In this document: piece by piece, positions 39,701-48,768 of the stretch
Layout of the letters: each line of letters starts with the position of its first letter
Position numbering within the stretch: position 1 is the first letter of the stretch
From: Archivesica marissinica
Lineage: Eukaryota > Mollusca > Bivalvia > Venerida > Vesicomyidae
Direction: 5' to 3'
Assembly: GCA_014843695.1 (NCBI GenBank)
Contig: CM026393.1
Coordinates: 7,925,201-7,989,200 of the forward strand
DNA: 64,000 nt
Program-made: the position numbers and the translations under genes
The notes under the pieces: model-generated
The model's input: only the letters and a program-made list of their open reading frames with translations
Told to the model about the DNA's origin: nothing
Database searches by the model: none

Positions 39701-42700
39701 NNNNNNNNNNNNNNNNNNNNNNNNNNNNNNNNNNNNNNNNNNNNNNNNNNNNNNNNNNNNNNNNNNNNNNNNNNNNNNNNNNNNNNNNNNNNNNNNNNNN
39801 NNNNNNNNNNNNNNNNNNNNNNNNNNNNNNNNNNNNNNNNNNNNNNNNNNNNNNNNNNNNNNNNNNNNNNNNNNNNNNNNNNNNNNNNNNNNNNNNNNNN
39901 NNNNNNNNNNNNNNNNNNNNNNNNNNNNNNNNNNNNNNNNNNNNNNNNNNNNNNNNNNNNNNNNNNNNNNNNNNNNNNNNNNNNNNNNNNNNNNNNNNNN
40001 NNNNNNNNNNNNNNNNNNNNNNNNNNNNNNNNNNNNNNNAATAGTGTACGCATATAGATAATAGTGTATAAATATAGATAATAGTTTATAAATATAGATA
40101 ATAGTTTATAAATATAGATAATAGTGTCCGCATATAGATAATAGTGTACGCAGATAGATAATAGTGTACACATATATATAATAGTGTACAAATATAGATA
40201 ATAGTGTACAAATATAAATAATAGTGTCCGCATATAGATAATAGTGTAGGCAGATAGATAATAGTGTCCGCATATATATAATAGTGTACACATATAGATA
40301 ATAGTGTCCGCAGATAGATAATAGTGTCCGCATATATAAAATAGTGTACACATATAGATAATAGTGTACAAATATAGATAATAGTGTCCGCATATAGATA
40401 ATAGTGTACGCAGATAGATAATAGTGTACACATATATATAATAGTGTACAAATATAGATAATAGTGTACAAATATAGATAATAGTGTACGCATATAGATA
40501 ATAGTGTACACATAAAGATAATAGTGTACAAATATAGATAATAGTGTCCGCATATAGATAATAGTGTCGGCATATAGATAATAATGTACGCATATAGATA
40601 ATAGTGTACACATATAGATAATAGTGTACACATATAGATAATAGTGTACAAAAAAAAAGACAAAATAGATAATAGTGTCCGCAGATAGATAATAGTGTAC
40701 AAATATAGATAATAGTTTCACAAAACAAAACCATATAGATAATAGTGTACACATATAGATAAAACAAAAAAAAAACCACAAAAAAAACAAAAAAAAAACA
40801 AAAAAAAAACACAAAATAGTGTACGCAGATAGATAATAGTGTACACAGATAGATAATAGTGTCCGCAGATAGATAATAGTGTATACAGATAGATAATATT
40901 GTATGCAGATAGATAATAGTGTCCGCATATAGCTTGTCCGCATATATATAATAGTGTACGCAGATAGATAATAGTGTACAACTATAGATAATAGTGTATG
41001 AATATAGATAATAGTGTCCGCAGATAGATAATAGTGTCCGCATATATATAATAGTGTACACATATAGATAATAGTGTACAAATATAGATAATAGTGTGCG
41101 CATATAGATAATAGTGTACGCAGATAGATAATAGTGTACACATATATATAATAGTGTACAAATATAGATAATAGTGTACAAATATAGATAATAGTGTACG
41201 CATATAGATAATAGTGTACACATAAAGATAATAGTGTACAAATATAGATAATAGTGACCGCATATAGATAATAGTGTCGGCATATAGATAATAATGTACG
41301 CATATAGATAATAGTGTACACATATAGATAATAGTGTACACATATAGATAATAGTGTCCGCAGATAGATAATAGTGTCCGCAGATAGATAATAGTGTACA
41401 AATATAGATAATAGTGTACGCATATAGATAATAGTGTACACATAAAGATAATAATGTACAAATATAGATAATAGTGTACGTATATAGATAATAGTGTACG
41501 CATAAAGATAATAGTGTAATAATATAGATAATAGTGTACGCAGAAAAAAACCATAGATAATAGTGTACAAATATAGATAATAGTGTATAAATATAGATAA
41601 TAGTGTATGAATATAGATAATAGTGTCCGCAGATAGATAATAGTGTACGCAGATAGATAATAGTGTACGCATATAGATAATAGTGTACAAATATAGATAA
41701 TAGTGTACAAATATAGATAGTAGTGTACAAATATAGATAGTAGTGTACGCAGATAGATACTAGTGTATGCAGATAGATAATAGTGTATGCAGATAGATAA
41801 TAGTGTATGCAGATAGATAATAGTGTCCGCATATAGATAATAGTGTCCGCATATAGATAATAGTGTACGCAGATATATAATAGTGTACAACTATAGATAA
41901 TAGTGTACGCAGAAAGATAATAGTGTACAAATATAGATAATAGTGTACGTATATAGATAATAGTGTACGCAGAAAGGTAATAGTGTAATAATATAGATAA
42001 TAGTGTCCGCAGATAGATAATAGTGTACACATATAGATAATAGTATATGAATATAGATAATAGTGTATGTATATAGATAATAGTGTCCGCACATAGATAA
42101 TAGTGTCCGCATATAGATAATAGTGTATGCATATAGATAATAGTGTACAAATATAGATAATAGTGTACAAATATAGATAATAGTGTACGCCCATAGATAA
42201 TAGTTTACAAATATAGATAATAGTGTGCGCAGATAGATAATAGTGTACGCAGATAGATAATAGTGTCCGCATATAGATAATAGTGTATGCATATAGATAA
42301 TAGTGTACACATATAGATAATAGTGTACACATATAGATAATAGTGTACACATATAGATTTTAGTGTACGCAGATAGATAATAGTGTACACAGATAGATAA
42401 TAGTGTGCGCAGATAGATAATAGTGTACGCTGATAGATAATAGTGTACGCAGATAGATAATAGTGTACACATATAGATACTAGTGTACGCAGATAGATAA
42501 TAGTGTATGCAGATAGATAATAGTGTACTCATATAGATAATAGTGTACGCAGATAAATAATAGTGTACGCAGATAGATAATAATGTACACATATAGATAA
42601 TAGTGTACGCAGATAGATACTAGTGTACGCATATAGATAATAGTGTACAAGTATAGAAAATAGTGTCCGCATATAGATAATAGTGTACACATATAGATAA

Positions 42701-45700
42701 TAGTGTACTAATATAGATAATAGTGTACGCAGAAAGATAATAGTGTACAAATACAGATAATAGTGTCCGCAGATAGATAATAGTGTACAAATATAGATAA
42801 TAGTGTACACATATAGATAATAGTGTACGAATATAGATAATAATGTACAAAATAGATAATAGGTACGCAATAGATAATAGTGTACGCAGATAGATAATAA
42901 TGTACAAATATAGATAATAGTGTACGCATATAGATAATAGTGTACAAATATAGATAATAGTGTACACATATAGATAATAGTGTACGCAGATAGATAATAG
43001 TGTCCGCATATAGATAATAGTGTACGCAGATAGATAATAGTGTACACATATAGATAATAGTGTAAAAATATAGATAATAGTATACAAATATAGATAATAG
43101 TGTACAAATATAGATAATAGTGTACAAATATAGATAATAGTGTACAAATATAGATAATAGTGTACGCATATAGATCATAGTGTACGCAGATAGATAATAG
43201 TGTACACATATAGATAATAATGTACAAATATAGATAATAGTGTACGTAGATAGATAATAGTGTACGCAATAGATAATAGTGTACACATATAGATAATAGT
43301 GTACGCAGATAGATAAAGTGTACGCAGGTAGATAATAGTGTACAAATATAGATAATATTGTACAAATATAGATAATAGTGTATGCATATAGATAATAGTG
43401 TACGCAGATAGATAATAGTGTACGCAGATAGATAATAGTGTACGCAGATAGATCACGTGTACAAATATAGATAATAGTGTACAAATATAGATAATAGTGT
43501 CCGCATATAGATAATAGTGTACGCAGATAGATAATAGTGTACACATATATATAATAATGTACAAATATAGATAATAGTGTACAAATATAGATAATAGTGT
43601 CCGCATATAGATAATAGTGTCCGCATATAGATAATAGTGTACGCATATAGATAATAGTGTACACATATAGATAATAGTGTACAAATATAGATAATAGTGT
43701 ACGCACATAGATAATAATTTACAAATATAGATAATAGTGTACACATATAGATTTTAGTGTACACAGATAGATAATAGTGTACGCAGATAGATAATAGTGT
43801 GCGCAGATAGATAATAGTGTACGCTGATAGATAATAGTGTACACAGATAGATAATAGTGTACACATATAGATACTAGTGTACGCAGATATATAATAGTGT
43901 ATGCAGATAGATAATAGTGTACCAATAGATAATAGTGTACGCAGATAAATAATAGTGTACGCAGATAGATAATAGTGTACACATATAGATAATAGTGTAC
44001 GCAGATAGATTATAGTGTACGCAGATAGATAATAGTGTACAAATATAGATAATAGTGTACGCATAAAGATAATAGTGTACAAGTATAGATACTAGTGTCC
44101 GCATATAGATAATAGTGTACACATATAGATAATAGTGTACTTATATAGATAATAGTGTACGCAGACAGATAATAATGTTCAAATACAGATAATAGTGTCC
44201 GCAGATAGATAATAGTGTACAAATATAGATAATAGTGTACACATATAGATAATAGTGTACGCAGATAGATAATAATGTACAAATATAGATAATAGTGTAC
44301 GCAGATAGATAGTAGTGTACACATATAGATAATAGTGTACAAATATAGATAATAGTTTACAAATATAGATAATAGTGTACGCATATAGATAATAGTGTCC
44401 GCATATACATAATAGTGTACGCATATAGATAATAATGTACAAATATAGATAATAGTGTACAAATATAGATAATAATATACAAATATAGATAATAGTGTAC
44501 AAATATAGATAATAGTGTACAAAATAGATAATAGTGTACAAATATAGATAATAGTGTACGCATATAGATAATAGTGTACGCATATAGATAATAGTGTACA
44601 AATATAGATAATAATGTACAAATATAGATAATAGTGTACGCATATAGATAATATTGTAAAAATATAGATAATAGTGTACAAATATAGATAATAATGTACA
44701 AATATAGATAATAGTGTATGCATATAGATAATAGTGTACACAAATAGATAATAGTGTACACATATAGATAATAGTGTACGCATATAGAAAAAAGTGTACA
44801 CATATAGATAATAGTGTACACATATAGATAATAGTGCACAAATATAGATAATATTGTACACATATAGATAATAGTGTACACATATAGATAATAGTGTAAA
44901 CATATAGATAATAGTGTATGCATATAGATAATAGTGTACGAAGATAGATACTAGTGTCTGCATAGAGATAATAGTGTACGCAGATAGATAATAGTGTATG
45001 CATATAGATAATAGTATACAAATATAGATACTAGTGGACGCATATAGATAATAGTGTACGCAGATAGATAATAGTGTACGCAGATAGATAATAGTGTAGA
45101 AATATAGATAATGGTGTACAAATATAGATAATAGTGTACACATATAGATAATAGTGTACATATATAGATAATAGTGTATGCATATAGATAATAGTGTACG
45201 CATATAGATAATAGTGTACAAATATAGATAATAGTGTACAAATAAAGATAATAGTGTACACATATAGATAATAGTGTACAAATATAGATAATAGTGTACG
45301 CATATAGATAATAGTACAAACATAGATAATAGTGTACAAATATAGATAATAGTGTACAAACATAGATAATAGTGTACGCAGATAATAATAGTGTAAGCAA
45401 ATAGATAATAGTGTACACAATAACAATAGTGTACAAATATAGATAATAGTGTACGCATATAGATAATAGTGTACAAATATAGATAATAGTGTACGCATAT
45501 AGATAATAGTGCACGCATATAGATAATAGTGTACGCAGATAGATAATAGTGTACAAATATAGATAATGGTGTACAAATATAGATAATAGTGTACAAATGT
45601 AGATAATAGTGTACGCAGATAATAGTAGTGTATGTATATAGATAATAGTGTACAAACATAGATAATAGTGTACGCATATAGATAATAGTGTACAAATATA

Positions 45701-46916
45701 GATAATAGTGTACGCATATAGATAATAGTGTACAAATATAGATAATAGTGTACGCATATAGATAATAGTGTACAAATATAGATAATGTAGCTATACCATG
45801 GTTACTGTATCACAATGTAGCTATACCATGGTTACTGTATCACAATGTAGCTATACCATGGTTACTGTATCACAATGTAGCTATACCATGGTTACTGTAT
45901 CACAATGTAGCTATACCATGGTTACTGTATCACAATGTGGCTATACCATGGTTACTGTATCACAATGTAGCTATACCATGGTTACTGTATCACAATGTAG
46001 CTATACCATGTTACTGTATCACAATGTAGCTATACCATGGTTACTGTATCACAATGTAGCTATACCATGGTTACTGTATCACAATGTAGCTATACCATGG
46101 TTACTGTATCACAATGTAGCTATACCATGGTTACTGTATCACAGTGTAGCTATACCATGGTTACTGTATCACAATGTAGCTATACCATGGTTACTGTATC
46201 ACAGTGTAGCTATACCATGGTTACTGTATCACAATGTAGCTATACCATGGTTACTGTATCACAATGTAGCTATACCATGGTTACTGTATCACAATGTAGC
46301 TATACCATGGTTACTGTATCACAATGTAGCTATACCATGGTTACTGTATCACAATGTAGCTATACCATGGTTACTGTATCACAATGTAGCTATACCATGG
46401 TTACTGTATCACAATGTAGCTATACCATGGTTACTGTATCACAGTGTAGCTATACCATGGTTACTGTATCACAGTGTAGCTATACCATGGTTACTGTATC
46501 ACAGTGTAGCTATACCATGGTTACTGTATCACAGTGTAGCTATACCATGGTTACTGTATCACAATATAGCTATACCATGGTTACAGATGCATTGTAAAAG
46601 TACTTAAGCTCAAGTTAGAATAGTTTGACTTTCAAAGCATTTTGTACTTCTGTACTTAACAAAAATTCCATTTAATTTTGCAGGTGGAAATGCTACAGCA
46701 CCACAGACATTGAATGTCACAAGATCTCGACCGGTTAACGATACACATTGTTTGATATGTCTAGATAACCACAGTGACTCGGTGCTGTATCAGTGTGGAC
46801 ATATGTGTGTGTGTTATCCTTGTGGGCGCCATCTCATGGACAGGAATGCTAAATGCCCTGTGTGCAGAGCCCCCATTCGAGACATTATCAGAGCCTACAA
46901 GTGTAACGAAGATTGA
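6297..46916 (+). CDS. Predicted TIR-linker-RING protein, five-exon gene model (span includes introns)
   Basis: The proposed join is 6297-6749, 8796-8841, 11490-11573, 19493-20386 and 46684-46916, 569 residues. Every intron is GT..AG and the phases agree at each junction (0,1,1,1). The intron lengths are about 2.0, 2.6, 7.9 and 26.3 kb. Residues 1-151 are a TIR domain, 152-493 a polar linker, and about 515-553 a C3HC4 RING. TIR domains assemble immune signalling complexes and RING domains recruit E2 enzymes, so the product could ubiquitinate partners of a TIR assembly. That role is inference. Alternatives are that the TIR exon belongs to a separate gene, or that further exons are missed. The matching phases and the selection pattern at the exon 1 donor favour the fusion. 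Confidence 0.6.
6863..6925 (+). repeat. Small dispersed hairpin in intron 1
   Basis: The arms GATCCAGATGAG / CTCATCAGGATC surround a perfect GGCTCGTGACGAGCC palindrome, followed by a T run. The same hairpin with 15 extra bases is at 62774-62851. Related GATC-type hairpins are at 20583-20650 and 20687-20745. Confidence 0.7.
7235..7390 (+). mobile_element. Possible tRNA-derived SINE fragment in intron 1
   Basis: GTGTAGTGGTATA resembles an A box and TCGGTTCAAACCC a B box about 100 bases later. A similar B-box block (GTTGGTTCAAACTTGG) lies at 6771-6786, just inside the intron. It is conserved in copy 2. The distance between boxes is larger than in a normal tRNA, so the call is weak. Confidence 0.35.
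7391..8065 (+). other. Intron 1, no gene seen
   Basis: The sequence is AT-rich, duplicated in copy 2 as far as 8024. A 64-codon open frame at 7435-7629 is kept in copy 2 with a few changes, but the DNA is equally conserved around it, so coding is not supported. Confidence 0.5.
8066..8752. repeat. Near-perfect inverted repeat, arms about 242 bp, spacer about 200 bp
   Basis: The left arm 8066-8309 is the reverse complement of the right arm 8512-8752, with only about two mismatches seen (near the ends of the arms). Both arms carry the same 70-codon open frame on opposite strands (QCLWQLFAKYTCMQFKVVFY), which follows from the duplication and matches no family I recognise. The structure lies in intron 1, only 43 bases before exon 2. 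Its transcript could fold into a long duplex. Confidence 0.85.
8796..8841 (+). CDS. Exon 2, micro-exon of 46 nt
   Basis: A strong pyrimidine tract and acceptor (CTGGTCTCATTTCAG) precede 15 codons, RFCPTSTPLDTEGLQ, plus one base. The donor is CAAG/GTATGT. The start is phase 0, fitting exon 1, and the end is phase 1, fitting exon 3. The last 12-mer of interest, CACAGAAGGACT, recurs in the 38-bp array of the following intron. The donor GTATGT is the first six bases of the 45-bp array. Confidence 0.6.
8842..10817 (+). repeat. 45-bp minisatellite, about 44 copies (intron 2)
   Basis: The unit begins GTATGTATTCCATGG and ends AATGAATATAA or AAGGAATATAA, with few substitutions and almost no indels. 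The array starts exactly at the exon 2 splice donor. Because 45 is a multiple of three, up to six frames stay open for hundreds of codons, which is not evidence of coding. Confidence 0.97.
10818..11375 (+). repeat. 38-bp minisatellite, about 14-15 copies (intron 2)
   Basis: The unit contains CACAGAAGGACTGTATGG and AATACTGTCAAACCTGTC. It follows the 45-bp array without a gap and ends about 110 bases before exon 3. Variants alternate TACAATACTG with TATAATACTG. Confidence 0.95.
11490..11573 (+). CDS. Exon 3, 84 nt
   Basis: The acceptor is GATTGCTGTTTTCAG and the donor is TTTAG/GTAGCA. It is a symmetric phase 1-1 exon. With the G from exon 2 it reads E, then QGDNRLRTERQHLVARPMSE and ASLAASL. 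It is charged, with no recognised domain, and part of the linker. The frame is open for the entire exon. Confidence 0.6.
11608..13868 (+). repeat. 12-bp-based minisatellite, block 1 (intron 3)
   Basis: Words of 11-12 bases such as CCCTGCATTAA, CCCTGCATGTGA and CCCTGCATCTGA are shuffled in a variable order. TTAACCC occurs often, but never as a pure telomere-like tandem. The same array resumes at 15093, so the hairpin-rich block between has been inserted into it. Confidence 0.93.
13866..15092. mobile_element. Hairpin-rich insertion in the 12-bp array
   Basis: The segment 13866-13992 is the inverted counterpart of about 14703-14841, with arms of about 125 bp containing CCCCACTACTGCACACTCAG on the right. 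Within and around are at least seven short palindromes of the type GGGTGAAAATCTCATGG / CCATGATATTTTCACCC, each capped by a G or C run (near 14110, 14370, 14450, 14510, 14815, 14870 and 15005). The split 12-bp array on both sides marks it as an insertion. No transposase was seen; it looks like nested MITE-type elements. Confidence 0.7.
15093..15438 (+). repeat. 12-bp-based minisatellite, block 2 (intron 3)
   Basis: It continues the array of 11608-13868 after the hairpin-rich insertion, with longer regular words (CCTCCATCTGACGTGGCATG). Confidence 0.9.
15439..15675 (+). other. Unique intron 3 sequence
   Basis: No repeat was seen. An acceptor-like TTCCCACAG at about 15481-15489 is followed by a stop in the phase that the gene requires, so no exon is called. 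Confidence 0.5.
15676..15890 (+). repeat. 25-bp minisatellite, about 8-9 copies (intron 3)
   Basis: The unit contains ACCTACATAAATGGGTCATC followed by AGTTG or AGTTC. It is short and regular, with a single-base insertion in one copy. Confidence 0.92.
15938..19257 (+). repeat. 17/21-bp minisatellite, roughly 180 copies (intron 3)
   Basis: The unit is GGTACACTGTCAGTAAC or AAT, frequently lengthened by a GTAA step to 21 bases. Blocks of several units are themselves repeated (for example near 16080-16500). Confidence 0.95.
19258..19492 (+). other. Unique end of intron 3
   Basis: AT-rich sequence with an AT dinucleotide run at about 19446-19461 and a pyrimidine tract before the acceptor ATTGTAG. 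Confidence 0.5.
19493..20386 (+). CDS. Exon 4, polar linker of about 298 residues
   Basis: The exon is open throughout in one frame and symmetric (phase 1-1, 894 nt). It begins EEYNAPESSEPSHCS and ends HEIIHTRLG. It is rich in Ser, Asp, Glu, Thr and Asn, with few large hydrophobics, and contains SDIELKSAYTPMSPDLN. It is probably disordered. No domain is recognised. The donor at 20386/20387 (CTTG/GTAATA) joins to exon 5 and restores a Gly codon. A stronger donor motif inside (ATG/GTAAGT near 19696) is in phase 0 and would break the frame. The frame would otherwise stop at 20445. Confidence 0.65.
20447..20861 (+). repeat. Two small hairpins at the start of intron 4
   Basis: At 20583-20650 arms AACATAGAGCCAGATCAGCC and CTGATCAGGCTCTATGCTG pair. 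At 20687-20745 GCAAACAATATAGATCCTG pairs with GATCTGGATCTATGTTG. Both belong with the hairpin at 6863. The remaining sequence is unremarkable. Confidence 0.65.
20862..22322 (+). repeat. 38-bp minisatellite, about 38 copies (intron 4)
   Basis: The unit contains CTATATATGTGAGCTATAAA and GTACGTATGATACTTATT. Some units lack the middle part and give shorter spacing (for example 20936-20945). Confidence 0.95.
22323..22779 (+). other. Unique intron 4 sequence
   Basis: No gene, repeat or known element was recognised in this stretch. Confidence 0.4.
22780..22882 (-). mobile_element. tRNA-derived SINE head, minus strand
   Basis: On the minus strand it reads CCGTGGCCTAGTGGTTAAGG (A box TGGCCTAGTGG) and then GAAGGTTCGAATCTCG (B box) at tRNA-like spacing. 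It ends in a TA run at 22883-22900. It looks like a SINE head and not a working tRNA, as the arms do not close. Confidence 0.7.
22940..23215 (+). mobile_element. tRNA-derived SINE, family C
   Basis: The head contains CCGTGGTCGAGTGGTTAAGG (A box) and CACGGGTTCGAGCCCC (B box), with GCCT/AGGC ends. The body includes CGATATAGCGC and GCAGGCGTAAAACCCGAAAT, a body type I associate with mollusc SINEs. It lies 60 bases from the minus-strand head before it. Confidence 0.75.
23328..23391 (+). repeat. 21-bp repeat, three copies
   Basis: The unit CTCTAGACATCTCTATCGCC is repeated three times in tandem just before the coding-like fragment. Confidence 0.85.
23393..23551 (+). pseudogene. Coding-like fragment before the E-box array
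   Basis: An ATG CCT CCC AAG AAG start (MPPKK) is followed after a frame change by GAEKKARTPQNHSHLQPHPR and DTPADDDDPDAPARSRS. The composition is that of a nuclear, charged protein, but I recognise no family. The frame runs straight into the 43-bp array, where it stays partly open, and coding-like sequence resumes at 32027. It may be a retrocopy or exon from which the array grew. Confidence 0.4.
23537..32026 (+). repeat. 43/51-bp minisatellite, roughly 180 copies (intron 4)
   Basis: The unit carries GGTTGCTTCAGCTGTACAAC and CCTCCCACGTGTAACCATTCC. The 51-bp form has eight extra bases (AGTGAATC). Each unit holds two E-boxes, CAGCTG and CACGTG, 16 bases apart centre to centre. Runs of 51-bp units keep frames open on both strands. 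A block of about 1.8 kb is duplicated (about 24730-26550 and 26590-28370). Confidence 0.97.
32027..32495 (+). pseudogene. Coding-like fragment between two arrays
   Basis: One frame encodes ADDKRAKKNPCNIIAEEELK and then LESILDNPLFGMKDY. After a short CAATTCAATGCGTGACACCC repeat (about 32195-32275) comes KKKNGNGAPDLIE and, one frame over, MQNRVYPGTILKAQLQPITV and FANYVRDSL. Codon use and composition look genuine, but I do not recognise the protein. A one-base frameshift near 32070 breaks the first part. The second part runs into the 59-bp array, whose unit encodes KARFPSNRLLYDQMDDDM in one frame, so that array may also derive from coding sequence. Confidence 0.45.
32490..39039 (+). repeat. 59-bp minisatellite, more than 105 copies (intron 4), cut by the gap
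   Basis: The unit contains GGCTAGGTTCCCCAGCAACA, GGTTGCTATACGACCAGATG and GATGATGACATGTTAAG. A 15-bp extension (GCTGTACGACCAGAT) occurs in some units. A block including unusual variants near 34341, 34421 and 34851 recurs about 2.89 kb later. The array reaches the N run, so its true length is unknown. Confidence 0.97.
39040..40039. other. Assembly gap of 1000 N
   Basis: Exactly 1000 unknown bases, the size of a placeholder. The 59-bp array lies on the left and a 20-bp array on the right, so the junction of the two is hidden and real length may differ greatly. Confidence 1.
40040..45786 (+). repeat. 20-bp minisatellite, roughly 285 copies (intron 4)
   Basis: The unit is TAGATAATAGTGTACGCATA, with variants at the last eight bases (ACAAATA, CCGCAGA, ACACATA). 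An A-rich interruption lies at 40762-40815. Minus-strand frames stay open for hundreds of codons, because three units make 60 bases without a stop; this is not coding. Confidence 0.97.
45787..46585 (+). repeat. 30-bp minisatellite, about 26-27 copies (intron 4)
   Basis: The unit contains TAGCTATACCATGGTTACTG and TATCACAATG. It is highly homogeneous, with an A/G variant in the last block, and ends about 100 bases before exon 5. Confidence 0.96.
46684..46916 (+). CDS. Exon 5, C-terminal Neuralized-type RING finger
   Basis: The acceptor is TTTAATTTTGCAG. The exon begins with two bases of a Gly codon (phase 1) and ends at TGA. The RING reads CLIC, then 11 residues, CGHMCVCYPC, then CPVC, a C3HC4 pattern of Zn ligands. 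The stretch after it, RAPIRDIIRAYK, is the extension typical of Neuralized-type RINGs. RING domains of this kind are E3 ubiquitin ligases that bind E2 enzymes. No NHR (Neuralized) repeats were seen upstream, so this is not an ordinary NEURL gene. The stop lies 16 residues after the last Zn ligand, so the RING is at the very C-terminus. Confidence 0.85.
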
Positions 46917-46937
46917 GTGGCAGAACGAAGACATAGA

Positions 46938-48603
46938 GAGACACTATTCATCGTGTATCGTGTAACAGACTCAGGAGACACTATTCATCATGTAACAGTC
47001 TGCAGACACACTATTCCCCGTGTAATGGTCTCGAAACACACTATTCATCATGTAACAGTCTCGAAACACACTATTCATCATGTAACAGTCTCGAGAAACA
47101 CTATTCATCATGTAACAGACACGAGACACACTATTCATCATGTAAAGTCTCGAGAAACACTATTCATCATGTAACAGTCTCCAAACCACTATTCATCATG
47201 TAACACTCTCCAGACACACTATTCATCATGTAACAGTCTCAGACACACTATTCATCGTGTAACAGTCTCGAGAGACACTATTCATCATGTAACAGCTCCA
47301 ACACACTATTCATCATGTAACAGCTTCAACAACTATTCATCATGTAACAGTCTCGAGAAACATATTCATCATGTAACGTCTCGAGAAACACTATTCATCA
47401 TGTAACAGTATACAAAAACACTATTCATCATGTAACAGTCTCAAAACACACTATACATCATGTAACAATCTCAGACACACTATACATCATGTAACAATCT
47501 CCAACACAATATTCATCATGTAACAGTCTCAAGACACACTATTCATCGTGTAACAGTCTCGAGAACACTATTCATCATGTAACAGTCTCCAAACAAACAA
47601 TTCATCATGTAACAGTCTCAGAACACACTATTCATCGTGTAACAATCTTCAGACACACTATTCATCATGTAACAGTCTTCGGACACACTATTCATCATGT
47701 AACAGTCACGAGAGACACTATTCATCATGTAACAATCTCCATACACACTATTCATCATGTAACAGTCTCCAGACACACTATTCATCATGTAACAGTCTCC
47801 AGACACACTATTCATCATGTAACGGTCTCCTGACACAATATTCACCGTGTAACGGTCTACAGACACACTATTCATCATGTAACAGTCTTCAGACACACTA
47901 TTCACCGTGTAACGGTCTCAAAACACATTATTCATCATGTAACAATCTCAGGATACACTATTCATCATGTAACAGTCTCCAGACACACTATTCACCGTGT
48001 AACGGTCTCGAAACTCTATTCATCATGTAACAGTCTCATGAGACACTATTCATCGTATAACAGTCTTCAGACACACTATTCACCGTGTAACGGTCTCGAA
48101 ACACTATTCATCATGTAACAGTCTCAGGACACACTATTCATCATATAACAGTCTTGAGACACACTATTCATCATGTAAGAGTCTCGAGACACACTATTCA
48201 TCATGTAACAGTCTCAGAACACACTATTCATCATGTAACAGTCTCCAGCCACACTATTCATCATGTAGCAGTCTTCAGACACACTATTCACCGTGTAACG
48301 GTCTCGAAACACTATTCATCATGTAACAGTCTCAGGAGACACTATTCATCGTATAACAGTCTTCAGACACACTATTCACCGTGTAACGGTCTTGAAACAC
48401 TATTCATCATGTAACAGTCTCAGGACACACTATTCATCATGTAATAGTCTTGAGACACACTATTCATCATGTAACAGTCTGAGACACACTATTCATCATG
48501 TAACAGTCTCAGAACACACTATTCATCATGTAACAGTCTCCAACACACTATTCATCATGAACAGTCTCCAGACACACTATTCATCATGTAACAGTCTCTA
48601 ACA
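46938..48603 (+). repeat. 30-bp minisatellite, about 55 copies (putative 3'UTR)
   Basis: The unit contains CACTATTCATCATGTAACAG and TCTCGAGACA or TCTCCAGACA. It is unrelated to the other 30-bp array. Single-base indels are frequent, so frames are broken. Confidence 0.95.
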
Positions 48604-48655
48604 CTGAGACTATTGTCGGAGTATCTCACTAACACAAGTGTATGTTTACTAGGGC

Positions 48656-48661
48656 AATAAA
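48656..48661 (+). terminator. Candidate polyadenylation signal AATAAA
   Basis: AATAAA in the unique sequence directly after the 30-bp array, in the context GGGCAATAAACATTATAG. It is the first clear hexamer after the stop codon. Confidence 0.4.
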
Positions 48662-48768
48662 CATTATAGATAGAAAAAACTCGGCTTTACTGTACGAAGT
48701 TGATAAAACAAAGCACAATAGTCAATTTAAACACAATTGCAGCTTGACATAAATGTCTGTGTTCCATT

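Larger units (their letters stand above)
46917..48661 (+). other. Putative 3'UTR, mostly tandem repeats
   Basis: The stop codon is followed within about 20 bases by the 30-bp array, and the first good polyadenylation hexamer is at 48656. If that is the one used, most of the 3'UTR is repeats. Confidence 0.45.

Noticed and set aside
40086..45775. Long minus-strand frames with HYYLYAYTIIY-type repeats
   Set aside because: They arise from the 20-bp unit (three units = 60 bases without a stop) and one even runs through the N gap. Many overlapping frames read the same way.
45798..46607. Two overlapping frames with MVTVSQCSYT and AIPWLLYHNV repeats
   Set aside because: By-product of the 30-bp array, open in more than one frame.
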